DNA from: Bombyx mori
Lineage: Eukaryota; Arthropoda; Insecta; Lepidoptera; Bombycidae
Assembly (NCBI RefSeq): GCF_030269925.1
Contig: NC_085131.1
Coordinates: 13,749,501 to 13,813,500, forward strand
Length of the DNA: 64,000 nucleotides
Reading direction: 5' to 3'
Shown here: piece after piece, positions 32,785-42,000 of the stretch
How positions within the stretch are numbered: the stretch's first letter is position 1
Layout of the letters: every line of letters begins with the position of its first letter
Program-made: the position numbers and the translations under genes
Notes under the pieces: generated by a model
The model's database searches: none
What the model was told of the DNA's origin: nothing
What the model saw: only the letters and a program-made list of their open reading frames with translations

Positions 32785-33033
32785 ATATCGACGCTTGAAA
32801 GGCAAACGTGACTAAGCTACAATAACTGCTTTATACATAAATGATAGGCAATAACTATATTCGATGCGCAAAAAATATATATTTGTAGGTCTATTAAAAT
32901 CATTTCAATCCTACAGCTACTAGCTAGATTCGTTAAAATATTTTTTTTTCTTCAGGTATTTCAACTTTAAATTAGTCTACTGTAAAGTTCACGCATTGTC
33001 GCTTAGTCACGTTTGCCTTTCAAGCGTCGATAT
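32785..33033. mobile_element. Short foldback element with 32-bp perfect inverted repeats
   Basis: 32785-32816 and 33002-33033 are exact inverted copies (ATATCGACGCTTGAAAGGCA and on), enclosing a 185-bp AT-rich spacer. ATAT on both outer edges may be the target duplication. The right arm overlaps the start of the Helitron at 33027. Confidence 0.65.
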
Positions 33034-33451
33034 ATTAATACGTGAAGCAAAAACTTTGTACTCTTTTTTACGAAAATTGCGCGGAGGGAGGAGTATGAAA
33101 TTTCCCACACTTATAGAGAATATAGAGAAGCAGTGCACAATGCTAATATTTTTTTTTTAAAATGCATAAAATGTACTCTAAATCAATAAAGAAAACATTA
33201 CACACCCTACCATGTATTTGACATACACACGCATGCATACTATTTATTTATTGTCAAACTTTTGTTCTTAACGTCTGTGGTCACACTGAGAATATTGTTT
33301 GTCTTTATTAATATTTTTCTGTAGTTCTGTAGTCTTGGCGAAATTTGTGATTATAGAAGTATAATAGTCTTTGAAAATACCATCGTAATAGTGTACAAAC
33401 TTACAATTCCAATTAATTATAGTCGAGTTTCGACTACTGCGGGGCCTCTAA
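33027..33451 (+). mobile_element. Non-autonomous Helitron
   Basis: Starts TCGATATATTAATACGTGAA and ends in CTAA (33448-33451) before T. A 7-bp stem, 3-nt loop hairpin (TAGTCGA-GTT-TCGACTA, 33420-33436) lies 11 bases from the end. It shares its whole length with the element at 59777-60199. The 5' base pair is preceded by G rather than A, where the foldback abuts. Confidence 0.8.
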
Positions 33452-33458
33452 TCTATAA

Positions 33459-33900
33459 TCTATAATATAATATTATAAAGAGGAAAGATTTGTTTGTTTG
33501 TTTGTATTGAAGAGGCTCCGAAACTACTGAACCGATTTGAAAAATTCTTTCACTGTTTGGAAGCTAAACTATTCCCGAGTGACATAGGCTATAATATTTT
33601 TGAAAAAAATTAGGGATTCTAACTAAAACTCCAATAATGTAACCAAAGGTGTAAAAAAACTACCTAAAATATTCTTTACATCGCGTGCCCTGCGAAAACT
33701 ATTGATGATAAAATAAAATAATGTACTATGACTTTGTAGAACACATTATTATTTACAAAAAGTGTCGCGGACAGCATATTATGTCTAACTATTATTATAG
33801 TTATGCCGCAATAAATGATCTTTTATTTTAAAAAAAAATTACGTTAAATATCGTTGAAAATTTTGTTAAAGACCCGAGCGGAGCCGGAGCGAGCCGCTAG
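33459..33900 (+). mobile_element. Non-autonomous Helitron, tandem to the previous one
   Basis: 442 bp, starting TCTATAATATAATATTATAA after A and ending gagccgCTAG before T. The interior has the moth Helitron block tttgtttgtttgtattgaag and ccgaaactactgaaccgatttg. There is no coding capacity. An alternative start seven bases upstream (33452) is equally consistent. Confidence 0.8.
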
Positions 33901-34097
33901 TAAATAATAATCGTGGACGAATCAAAAGTAATTGTGCACTAAACGAATCCCTTACATTCTTCGCCTGAGCCTCTGAGCTTCGGACAGAACCAGGAGAGAT
34001 TGACGAAGCGACAGTGGTCATAAGTCCAATTTGCTACTACCTCAGCCGTCAGATCGACACCACGACGTACAGGTAATGCCACTGGTGTTCCGAAATA

Positions 34098-34507
34098 GCC
34101 GTCGTGGCCTAAAGGATAAGACGTCCGGTGCGTTCGTATCTAGCGACCAATTTTTCTAATGAAAGACGCACCTACTTAACAAATGTTCACGATTTACTTC
34201 CACGGTGAAGGAATAACACCGTGTAATAAAAATCAAACCCGCAAAATTATAATTTGCGTAATTACTGGTGGTGGGACCTCTTATGAGACCGCCCGGGTAG
34301 GTACCACCACCCTGTCTATTTCTGCCGTGAAGCAGTAATGCGTTTCGGTTTGTAGGGTGGGGCAGCCGTGTAACTATATTGAGACCTTAGAACTCATATC
34401 TCAAGGGGGGTGGCGGCATTTACGTTGTAGATGTATATGAGCTCCAGTAACCACTTCACATCAGGTGGGCTGTGAGCTCGTCCACCCATTTCAATACTAA
34501 AAAAAAT
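34098..34507 (+). repeat. Bm1 SINE, full length with B box deleted
   Basis: Head has a perfect A box (TGGCCTAAAGG), but the sequence jumps from tctagcga directly to ccaatttttctaatg, removing the B box and surrounding head. The body and 3' end are otherwise complete, with aataccaaaa-like tail changes. Confidence 0.88.
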
Positions 34508-34696
34508 CAGAGTCAACCTGCCGAGTCGGAACACGATACGCTCTGTGGCATGCTAGAGTGTAAAGAGCACCGAACTGCCTCTACATCTCCGGTTAGCCCC
34601 AATTGCTTCAGTGAGGGAATCCGTCTCGTATTGAGATGTATTTCCCTCTACTTTATTAGTTGAGTGCCATTGCCTTCTTCAAGCTAGGAGAGTCCT

Positions 34697-34765
34697 CTAC
34701 GGTAGGCAGCGACTTGGCTGTGCCTATTGTTGACTTCTAGGGGTAAAGATGAACATTAACAACAG
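34697..34765 (+). repeat. Degenerate 3' tail of the 15.4-kb LINE family
   Basis: cggtaggcagcgacttggctgtgcc then rapid loss of similarity. Confidence 0.45.
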
Positions 34766-35871
34766 TTAGGCTAAAAAATTCAGGAGCTAAACGAAGCCCG
34801 CCTTTGCCTATTACTATTATTTTTTTTACGGTAAATGATTAAATAGTCCTCAAAAATTGTTAAGTACTATTTTGTATTTATGAAAAATGTGATGTGTACA
34901 ACACAATAATCTCAAAGGAGAGTACTTCACGATAAATAACCTAAGAAATACAATACAACCAATAATTATATAAAGTTAAATGTTGCTTGATAAGACTTAT
35001 ATTATTGTATTATACCCGATCATTGACATATGATGGTCACGACCCTCAGCAGTGAGGAAACGACGCGAGGAGGAGATCCGATCCGATATTAAATCCGTAC
35101 ATTAAATCGTTTTTAAAATAGTTCCTCAAACTCTACTCCGTTAGTCCGATATCTCTCGCACTGCTAAGTTAACTTCCGGCGCTGCGTCCGTTCACAGGAA
35201 ACGCTAACGGTCAGCCTACAAAACATAGATTATTTACACGACTACTGTTGTCAAGATTCCCTGAAGAGCCGCTATTCAATTGGTAGCTTTTTCTTAAGTA
35301 AAGGTTTGTTTTGACTGACAGCTGACTTAATAGATCCGTGGGTATCCACTATATATTACAAATAGTCTTTACATCTATCGATCTAACGATATCTGGATTT
35401 CTGAAGATGGACTTCTCGAAGAACTAGCTTACATAACTTGCCCACTTGGACACGCTTTTATTGGCTTGACTTGTAATTTTTCATTTATGAAAAAAAATGT
35501 TTTACTGCAGACAATGTCACCTTTATTACGTTTTTAAGCAGAGGAATGAGAATGGCTCACTTGATAGTAGTAGTACACATAGTAGGTAGGGATACACCTA
35601 GTAGGTAGTAATGACCTCGTATGAAGGGCATGCCCTAGCGCTTGGCAAATACTATGCAGAGGAGAAAACGCCGTGGAGGGACAACTGTGGCTTCGAATAA
35701 CACCGCCTAATATTTTCTCACGAATGTCTGCATACTTCCATCGTAAGCCAGTATTTGTATTTGGCCGGACGTATTGTAATCCCGTATAAGAAGAAGTGAA
35801 AATCCTACTAATTTCTACTCGAAACCGTCAAGTGAAAGCCGAAAACTTTCGGTATTCTACTAATTTAGACT
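34766..35871. other. Unassigned; one old LINE scrap
   Basis: gatggtcacgaccctcagcagtgaggaa at 35031-35058 is shared, in inverse orientation, with 52826-52860, so both are probably 3' ends of the same old LINE. No ORF. Confidence 0.4.
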
Positions 35872-35960
35872 CAGACTTCATGTCTCAAAGTGGGTGGCGT
35901 CATTCACGTTGGGACAGCTATGGGCTCCAATAACAACTTAATACCAGGTGGGCCGTAAAG
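35872..35960 (+). repeat. Bm1 SINE 3' fragment
   Basis: atgtctcaaagtgggtggcg..ctatgggctccaataac..aataccaggtgggccgt. Confidence 0.65.
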
Positions 35961-36114
35961 ACGTTTCACATATTTACTTACATTCATGTCCTGTGAAATT
36001 AATTTTCCATCAACTACAGTTTTTGGTTTACTTCTTCTTAGTCGGTGTCGCTCTTGACCCAGTGGTCGTAATCATCACTTCAGGCGTTGGTGGTAAGCTT
36101 CACAACACGCTGCC

Positions 36115-36542
36115 TTTTTTTTATTGCTTAAATGGGTGGATGAGCTCACAACCCACCTGATGTTAAGTGGTTACTGGAGCCCATAGACGTCTACAACGTA
36201 TTGACGCGCCACCCACCTTGAGATATATGTTCGAATGTCTTAAGTATAGTTGCAACGGCTGTCCCACCCTTCAAACCGAAACGCATTACTGCTTAAAGGA
36301 AGAAATAGTTAGGGGTTGGTACCTACCGGTGCGGACTCACAAGAGGTCCAGTAATTACGCAAATTATAATTTTGCGAATTTTATTTTATTACACGGTGTT
36401 TTTCCTTCACCGTGGAAGTCAATTGTGAACATTTGTTGAGTACGTATCTCATTAGAAAAATTGGTATCCACCTGGGATTCGAACACCGGTGCATCGCTCA
36501 ACACGAATGCACCGGACGTCTTATCCTTTAGGCCGCGACGAC
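36115..36542 (-). repeat. Bm1 SINE, full length
   Basis: Complete from T-run to tRNA-like head. On the minus strand the B box GTTCGAATCC is intact and the A box differs at its first base (CGGCCTAAAGG). Confidence 0.9.
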
Positions 36543-37125
36543 CGACGGCCTCTCCTCTCTTTGGCTTACTAGAGGAATCAATTATTTCAAAATTAGTACC
36601 CCTTTTACTGTCAAGTCGTCAATGAGAATCTTCATGATGTTGTTGTCTTGGGCCTTGTCTGCATTTCTATATCATACAATTATGGTCATTGAAGATATGC
36701 TAACTGATCGAAGGTTGTTAGTATCGCTCATGAGCATACGTAAAGTTAGAGACGCAGGTGACTCACACTTAACACTTCCTAATACCAAAACAATACGAGT
36801 TCTAATTTCACTCATAAAGCATTATGAAACTTTATTTCACGAACACTAATACAACATAATGGTTTTATTACTACGCTAATTCCGCTAAGCAGAAAGCCGC
36901 CTCGTTTGTACTGTAATGGCTTACTAAGAGTTAACGACTGTAGTTAACAAGAGAAAAAGCCCAAAGAAAATCAAAACTAAAGCGAAATAGGACCACTATA
37001 AGAATTCCAGTTCGTTGAGATAATGAAAAAAGTTGGTCAAATGATCGCTCGCTTTCCGGCCGGACTTGAGATCGCGTAGTTACATAGTACAGTCGTTGGA
37101 ACTGCGCTGAAATTCTGAAGGAATA
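36543..37125. other. Unassigned; weak 75-codon frame
   Basis: An ATG frame at 36622-36849 encodes a short peptide with a hydrophobic N-terminus (MMLLSWALSAFLY). It has no domain I know and no supporting context, so I do not call it a gene. Confidence 0.3.
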
Positions 37126-37342
37126 TCATCACTACATAGTATAAAACAAAGTCGCTTTCTCTGTCCCTATATCCCTATGTATGCTTAAATCTTTAAAACT
37201 ACGCAACGGATTTTGATGCGGTTTTTTTTAGTAGATAGAGTGATTGAAGAAGAAGGTTTATATGTATAATAACATCCATTAAATAGTGGAGAAATCAATA
37301 ATAAATTACAGTTTCCGAAACGAAGCGAGGGCGAGTCGCTAG
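37126..37342 (+). mobile_element. Non-autonomous Helitron
   Basis: Starts TCATCACTACATAGTATAAA after A and ends gcgagtcgCTAG before T. The interior ctacgcaacggattttgatgcggttttt is a common moth Helitron block. 217 bp, non-coding. Confidence 0.75.
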
Positions 37343-37810
37343 TTTATTATAAATAAACTCCGATATTAGGGTAGGCGTTACTGAGACGCGGTAACAACGT
37401 AGATCGTAAAAAAAGTTATTTAAAAATATAATTGAAAGTGAATATAGTGATAAAAAACCGTACAAGTGACAAATAAACTAGTGAATGTGACTATATAATG
37501 AAGGCAGGGTCCTAAGTTAACGAATAATCCATAAAATACCTAAGAAAAAACTGAAGTGTTAACAAACAACAACCTACGAACTTTTCAAGTCTTTTCTCCC
37601 GAAACCAGGAACTAATAATTGTACCAAGGTCTATGAAAGTGCCGGAGTGCAAGTGAATGAAAATCGCGAAAGCTATCCCTTTTTTGGAAAACATAACTTC
37701 TCTCCTGAATGAGTCTGCAATTTTACCCATCTGTCATATCAAAATAATCTGGGAAACAGCGCCATCTATTAGAAAAAAAGCACACTACGTATGAATAAAA
37801 CTATCCAGCT

Positions 37811-37824
37811 CCACTAGAGGGCGC
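37811..37824 (+). promoter_or_regulatory. Perfect match to the CTCF core consensus
   Basis: CCACTAGAGGGCGC satisfies CCASYAGRKGGCRS at all 14 positions, 27 bases before the ORF1 ATG. An inverted 12/14 match (gcgccatctattag) lies at 37760-37773. Binding in this organism is untested; the motif is also simply abundant in moth repeats. Confidence 0.4.
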
Positions 37825-37851
37825 AACTAGTACCAAAACAAAACAGACAGC

Positions 37852-38685
37852 ATGGAAGAAATCATGAAAGCCTTACAAAATATTCAAAAAGAACTGAACG
37901 CTCAAAAAATAGAAATTCAGAAAAGTGGTGAAAAGGTGACAGAGCAAGTAACACTCAACATAATTAACAAATTAGAAGAGAAATTTTCCATATTGGAAGA
38001 AAAACATCAAACTTTGAAAGAAAATGTTGAAAAACAAGAAAAAAGGATTCAATTTATGGAAAAACAAGCAAGACAAAGAAACATAATTTTCTTCGGTATC
38101 GAAGAGAGTGAGACATCCTATCATAACTTGGAGAACAATATATTGCAATTCATAAGTGAAAGACTGTTATTAAAATTGGATTGTAGAGATATTCAAGAAA
38201 TAAAGAGAGTGGGGAAAAAGGGTGATAAGCCGCGACCAATAATTGTAACCTTTTCTACCCTTGGTTCAAAGGTCAGCATTCTTAAGCATAAAAGATTATT
38301 AAAAGACACCCAATACTACTTAAACGAAGACTACCCTAAATACATACTAGAAAAAAGGAAAGAACTACAGGAGGAAGCAAATAGAGAGCGCGAGAAAGGA
38401 AATAAAGTCACGATAAAATACGATAAGCTGGTTATATTAAAATCAAATAACAAAAGAATACTGATGACTTCACCAGAGTCAGATCCCAATTCTCAAGCAC
38501 TAGTTGGTAATAGTACAACAAGATCCATTAAGAAAAAAATAAAACAATCAAACCCATATATACCTAGATCAAATAGTGTCTCAGAAGGAGTTCTTAAACC
38601 AAGCATTCTAAGCTATTTAGTAAACAATAACGTTAATACACCACATAACCAAACCAACGATAAAACCATTAACTTACATTCATAA
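37852..38685 (+). CDS. ORF1 coiled-coil RNA-binding protein of the RTE-like LINE
   Basis: 277 aa from an ATG (MEEIMKALQNIQ). Residues ~1-75 are a heptad-rich coiled coil for trimerisation. An RRM-like block follows (~78-165: RNIIFFGIEE, PRPIIVTFST), then a basic C-terminal domain (~170-215, LEKRKELQEEANREREK). This is the architecture of L1-type ORF1 proteins, which coat the LINE RNA. The tail (216-277) is Asn/Ser-rich and low in conserved features, as expected of a linker. The frame ends TCA-TAA-CAA-TCA, a leaky stop context, and the same frame stays open into ORF2, so a proportion of product may be an ORF1-ORF2 fusion. Confidence 0.88.
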   Translation: MEEIMKALQNIQKELNAQKIEIQKSGEKVTEQVTLNIINKLEEKFSILEEKHQTLKENVEKQEKRIQFMEKQARQRNIIFFGIEESETSYHNLENNILQFISERLLLKLDCRDIQEIKRVGKKGDKPRPIIVTFSTLGSKVSILKHKRLLKDTQYYLNEDYPKYILEKRKELQEEANREREKGNKVTIKYDKLVILKSNNKRILMTSPESDPNSQALVGNSTTRSIKKKIKQSNPYIPRSNSVSEGVLKPSILSYLVNNNVNTPHNQTNDKTINLHS

Positions 38686-38691
38686 CAATCA
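38683..38691 (+). promoter_or_regulatory. Candidate stop-codon readthrough site (UAA-CAA-UCA)
   Basis: The ORF1 stop is followed by CAA UCA, matching the STOP-CAR-YYA motif that promotes translational readthrough. No further stop occurs in this frame until 41704, so readthrough would append the whole endonuclease-RT. Confidence 0.6.
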
Positions 38692-41600
38692 ACTTCCCCC
38701 TCCCTCAACGATGCAACATTCAATCAATTTCAACTAAGCAACGAAAACCATCTTCCAATCCGGCTGGTCACCGTGGAAGATCAAGACCAAAACCCTCTAA
38801 AGAAGACATCTCAAACTCCTTCAATAATAAGAAATGGAACACTAACACAAGAAATACTTAACTCAACTAAAAAGAAGAAAGATCAGCTCTACATATTAAC
38901 TTACAACGTCAGAACTTTATCTACTTACGAACGCTTAATCGAACTTAGCGAAGCTCTCACTAAAATCAAATACGACATAATTGGAATGTGTGAAATAAGG
39001 AGGACGGGCACCAGGATAGAAGAATATAATAATTTCATACTATGCCACACAGGACACACACCTGGCAAACGTGGAGTCGGTTTCATAATAAATAAAACCC
39101 GTAAGAACTGGATTGAAAGTTTCATGGGAATAAACGATAGAGTAGCATTATTAAACTTAAACATACAAGGATTGTCCATGTCAATTATACAGATATACGC
39201 TCCAACTGAAACGGCATGTGAAGAAGAGATTAACAACTTCTACACAAATGTCAATAGAGCCGTAGACCAAGCCTACAAGAACTATATAATAATGGGCGAC
39301 TTTAACGCAAAAATAGGTCAACCAAGAAAAGATGAACATCTAATAATGAAACCAAACGGATATGGTGAAAGAAACCAGAGAGGTCAGAGGCTAATTGATT
39401 TCGCCCTCGAACACAAACTTGCCATCTTAAATACTTTCTTTCATAAAAAACCAAACCAAAGATGGACCTGGCGATCACCGAACGATAAATACAAAAATGA
39501 AATAGATTACGTATTGTCAAATCAACCAAACATCTTCCAAAACATAGAAGTTTTAAATCTGAACTACCCGTCAGACCACAGGGCAATCAGAGCAACAATG
39601 TCTATCACAAAGCAGACGAAAAAACGCACAGCCTATAAAAGCAATCGATATTCATCACTAAAAACTGAACAAGAAATATTATCTTTTAAACAAAACATTT
39701 CATCACAATTACAGGATTTATATAAAGCCCAAGAAAAAACATCAGTACAGGCTTTATATAACACACTAACCAAGGCCATAACCCAGAGCTTACAGGACGC
39801 CCGAATTTCCAACGAAATATCAAAAGGTAACCATAAAGTTTTAAAGGAGTATACACTGGAACTTATCAAGAGAAGACAAGAGTTACAACATACTAAGATA
39901 AAAACTCGAGACACAAAAAATGAACTATCAGCTCTATACAAACTAATAAGTAAACATATTAAACAGGACTACAAATGCTACAGATTGAAGACTATTGAAA
40001 AACATCTGGAAAAAGCAGGAAGCTCAAAAAAGGCCCTTAAAGAACTAAGAATAAATAAATCTTGGATAGACAGCTTAAACTGTAAGGACAAAACCGTAAA
40101 TAATCGAAAAGAAATCATAGATGTAGCAACACATTTCTATAAAACACTATATAAAGCACAAGGAAACGAGTGTACCAGCCATAGCTATGCAAATGATATT
40201 AACTCTACAAACAAAAGCGGAGACATAGCACCAATAACTGAAAAAGAAGTAACACAAGAAATAAAAAAGCTAAAGCTAGAGAAGAGCCCAGGACCAGATG
40301 GCATTACAAATGAAGCTATAAAGGTTGCTTGGCCGCTACTGACTCTCCCATTATTACACTTATTTAACCTTATATTAAAAACTGCTGAAATACCATCGCA
40401 GTGGGCAGAATCGGAAATAATTTTAATTTACAAAAAAGGTGACTCAAAAGATATCACAAATTACAGGCCTATAAGCTTACTCTCATGTATCTACAAACTG
40501 TTTTTCTCCATAATTAACAAAAGAATAAGTGTCACAATAGAAGCAAACCAACCAATAGAACAAGCAGGTTTTCGCAAGAGTTTTTCAACAATCGACCACA
40601 TACATACTCTAGAACAAATAATGGAAAAATATCAAGAGAAGCAAAGAACGTTATACATTGCATATATTGATTATAAAAAAGCTTTTGATACCGTGTCACA
40701 TTCAAGTATCTGGACCGCCCTGCAAGCTCAAAAAGTTGAACAAAAGTATATAGATATAATAAGTAACATTTACAAAAGTAGTACAGCAAAAATAAAACTA
40801 GAATCCACTGGTCCTACGTTCTCCATCGGAAGAGGCGTGAAACAAGGCGACCCGCTATCTCCAAAGTTATTTATATCCCTCCTAGAGTCAATAATAAAAA
40901 GACTCAACTGGGAAAAGACAGGATTGAACATCAATGGCAAGTATTTATCTCACCTATGCTTCGCAGATGACTTAGTTTTGCTGTCAGAATCTAGCACACA
41001 ATTACAAAACATGATCGATTCACTAAACACAGCTAGTAAGCAGGTAGGACTGGAAATGAATCTTTCTAAAACAATGGTTATGACAAATAGTTTACAGAGA
41101 AGAATATCAGTGGACAACGAAACTCTGAAATATACAGAGAATTACATCTACCTTGGAAAACAAATTGGCTTGAACAGAAAACAAAATGACCTAGAAATAG
41201 AACGAAGAGTACAAAATACTTGGAACAAGTATTGGTCCTTAAAAGAGATATTCAAAAGTAACATGCCGACAAATATCAAAACAAAAGTCATGATGCAATG
41301 CCTCCTACCTTGTCTAACCTATGCATGTCAAACTTGGAAATTTACATGTAAATTAAAAAGCAAAATTACTAGCTGCCAACGCGGAATAGAACGAAGTATG
41401 CTCAATATAAAAAAGATGCAAAAAATTCGTCACACAAAAATTAGAGAAGCCACCAAAGCGACAGATGCTCTAATCTACGCTAAGAAACTAAAATGGAAGT
41501 GGGCTGGGCACGTGGCGAGGCTAAAGGATGAGAGATGGACCAACAGGGTAACAACGTGGAAGGGTCCAATAGGCAAACGCCGGAAAGGCAGACCCCACAT

Positions 41601-41706
41601 GAGATGGTCAGACGAACTGATAAAAATAGCTGGTACCCGCTGGCCACAAATAGCCCAAGATAAAGATACATGGTATTCTTTAGAGGAGGCCTTCACCTTC
41701 ATTTGA
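38686..41706 (+). CDS. ORF2 endonuclease-reverse transcriptase of the RTE-like LINE
   Basis: Open for 1006 codons directly after the ORF1 stop. No ATG occurs before the Met in DIIGMCEIRR, which already lies past the first endonuclease motif (LTYNVRTL). Initiation therefore cannot be at an ordinary AUG if the endonuclease is to work. Endonuclease motifs: LTYNVRTL, MCEIRRTG, IYAPTE, IIMGDFNAKIG, SDHRAI. RT motifs: EKSPGPDGITNEA, YRPISLLSCIYKL, IDYKKAFDTVSH, GVKQGDPLSPKLF and the catalytic FADD (40960-40971). The C-terminal region has the conserved RTE tail (WKWAGHVARL, GRPHMRW). No internal stop or frameshift. It could also have a non-AUG start (GTG at 38773). Confidence 0.9.
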   Translation, partial: QSTSPSLNDATFNQFQLSNENHLPIRLVTVEDQDQNPLKKTSQTPSIIRNGTLTQEILNSTKKKKDQLYILTYNVRTLSTYERLIELSEALTKIKYDIIGMCEIRRTGTRIEEYNNFILCHTGHTPGKRGVGFIINKTRKNWIESFMGINDRVALLNLNIQGLSMSIIQIYAPTETACEEEINNFYTNVNRAVDQAYKNYIIMGDFNAKIGQPRKDEHLIMKPNGYGERNQRGQRLIDFALEHKLAILNTFFHKKPNQRWTWRSPNDKYKNEIDYVLSNQPNIFQNIEVLNLNYPSDHRAIRATMSITKQTKKRTAYKSNRYSSLKTEQEILSFKQNISSQLQDLYKAQEKTSVQALYNTLTKAITQSLQDARISNEISKGNHKVLKEYTLELIKRRQELQHTKIKTRDTKNELSALYKLISKHIKQDYKCYRLKTIEKHLEKAGSSKKALKELRINKSWIDSLNCKDKTVNNRKEIIDVATHFYKTLYKAQGNECTSHSYANDINSTNKSGDIAPITEKEVTQEIKKLKLEKSPGPDGITNEAIKVAWPLLTLPLLHLFNLILKTAEIPSQWAESEIILIYKKGDSKDITNYRPISLLSCIYKLFFSIINKRISVTIEANQPIEQAGFRKSFSTIDHIHTLEQIMEKYQEKQRTLYIAYIDYKKAFDTVSHSSIWTALQAQKVEQKYIDIISNIYKSSTAKIKLESTGPTFSIGRGVKQGDPLSPKLFISLLESIIKRLNWEKTGLNINGKYLSHLCFADDLVLLSESSTQLQNMIDSLNTASKQVGLEMNLSKTMVMTNSLQRRISVDNETLKYTENYIYLGKQIGLNRKQNDLEIERRVQNTWNKYWSLKEIFKSNMPTNIKTKVMMQCLLPCLTYACQTWKFTCKLKSKITSCQRGIERSMLNIKKMQKIRHTKIREATKATDALIYAKKLKWKWAGHVARLKDERWTNRVTTWKGPIGKRRKGRPHMRWSDELIKIAGTRWPQIAQDKDTWYSLEEAFTFI

Positions 41707-42000
41707 GGAGGGTTCATGTAAACAAACTTTTATATTTTAGACACTATAAACTTTTTTTTTTAAAAAGCACTATCTATATTTATATTTTTTTAAACGAGGG
41801 GATTGAGGGAAGAGGGATGAGAGGAGGAAGGAGAAAGGGGCAAACAAGTGTAAACAGCATCACTATTATTTTTTCTTCTTTCCTTTTTTTTCTTTTTTCT
41901 TTTCTTCTTTATAATTTCTTCTTCATACTTGAAACGTGTATGTAACCTATTATTTGCATGAAATAAAAGGCTTATTATTATTATTTATTATTATTTATTA

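Larger units (their letters stand above)
37380..42000 (+). mobile_element. Full-length RTE-like LINE with same-frame ORF1 and ORF2
   Basis: 5' leader (start uncertain, between 37344 and ~37750), ORF1 at 37852-38685, ORF2 continuing in the same frame to 41706, a ~290-bp pyrimidine-rich 3' UTR, aataaaagg, and a TTA-repeat tail (~41966-42000) instead of poly(A). The clade call comes from the ORF2 C-terminus (KWAGHVARLKDERWTNRV.., GKRRKGRPHMRWSDEL), which is characteristic of RTE-type elements, combined with an L1-like coiled-coil ORF1. No clear target duplication was found. Confidence 0.85.

Noticed and set aside
33459..33900. MITE interpretation of the TTTGTTTGTTTG element
   Set aside because: No terminal inverted repeats and no target duplication; TC start, CTAG end and A/T flanks fit a Helitron.
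36622..36849. 75-codon ATG frame with a hydrophobic N-terminus
   Set aside because: No recognisable family, splice context or conservation evidence; likely chance.
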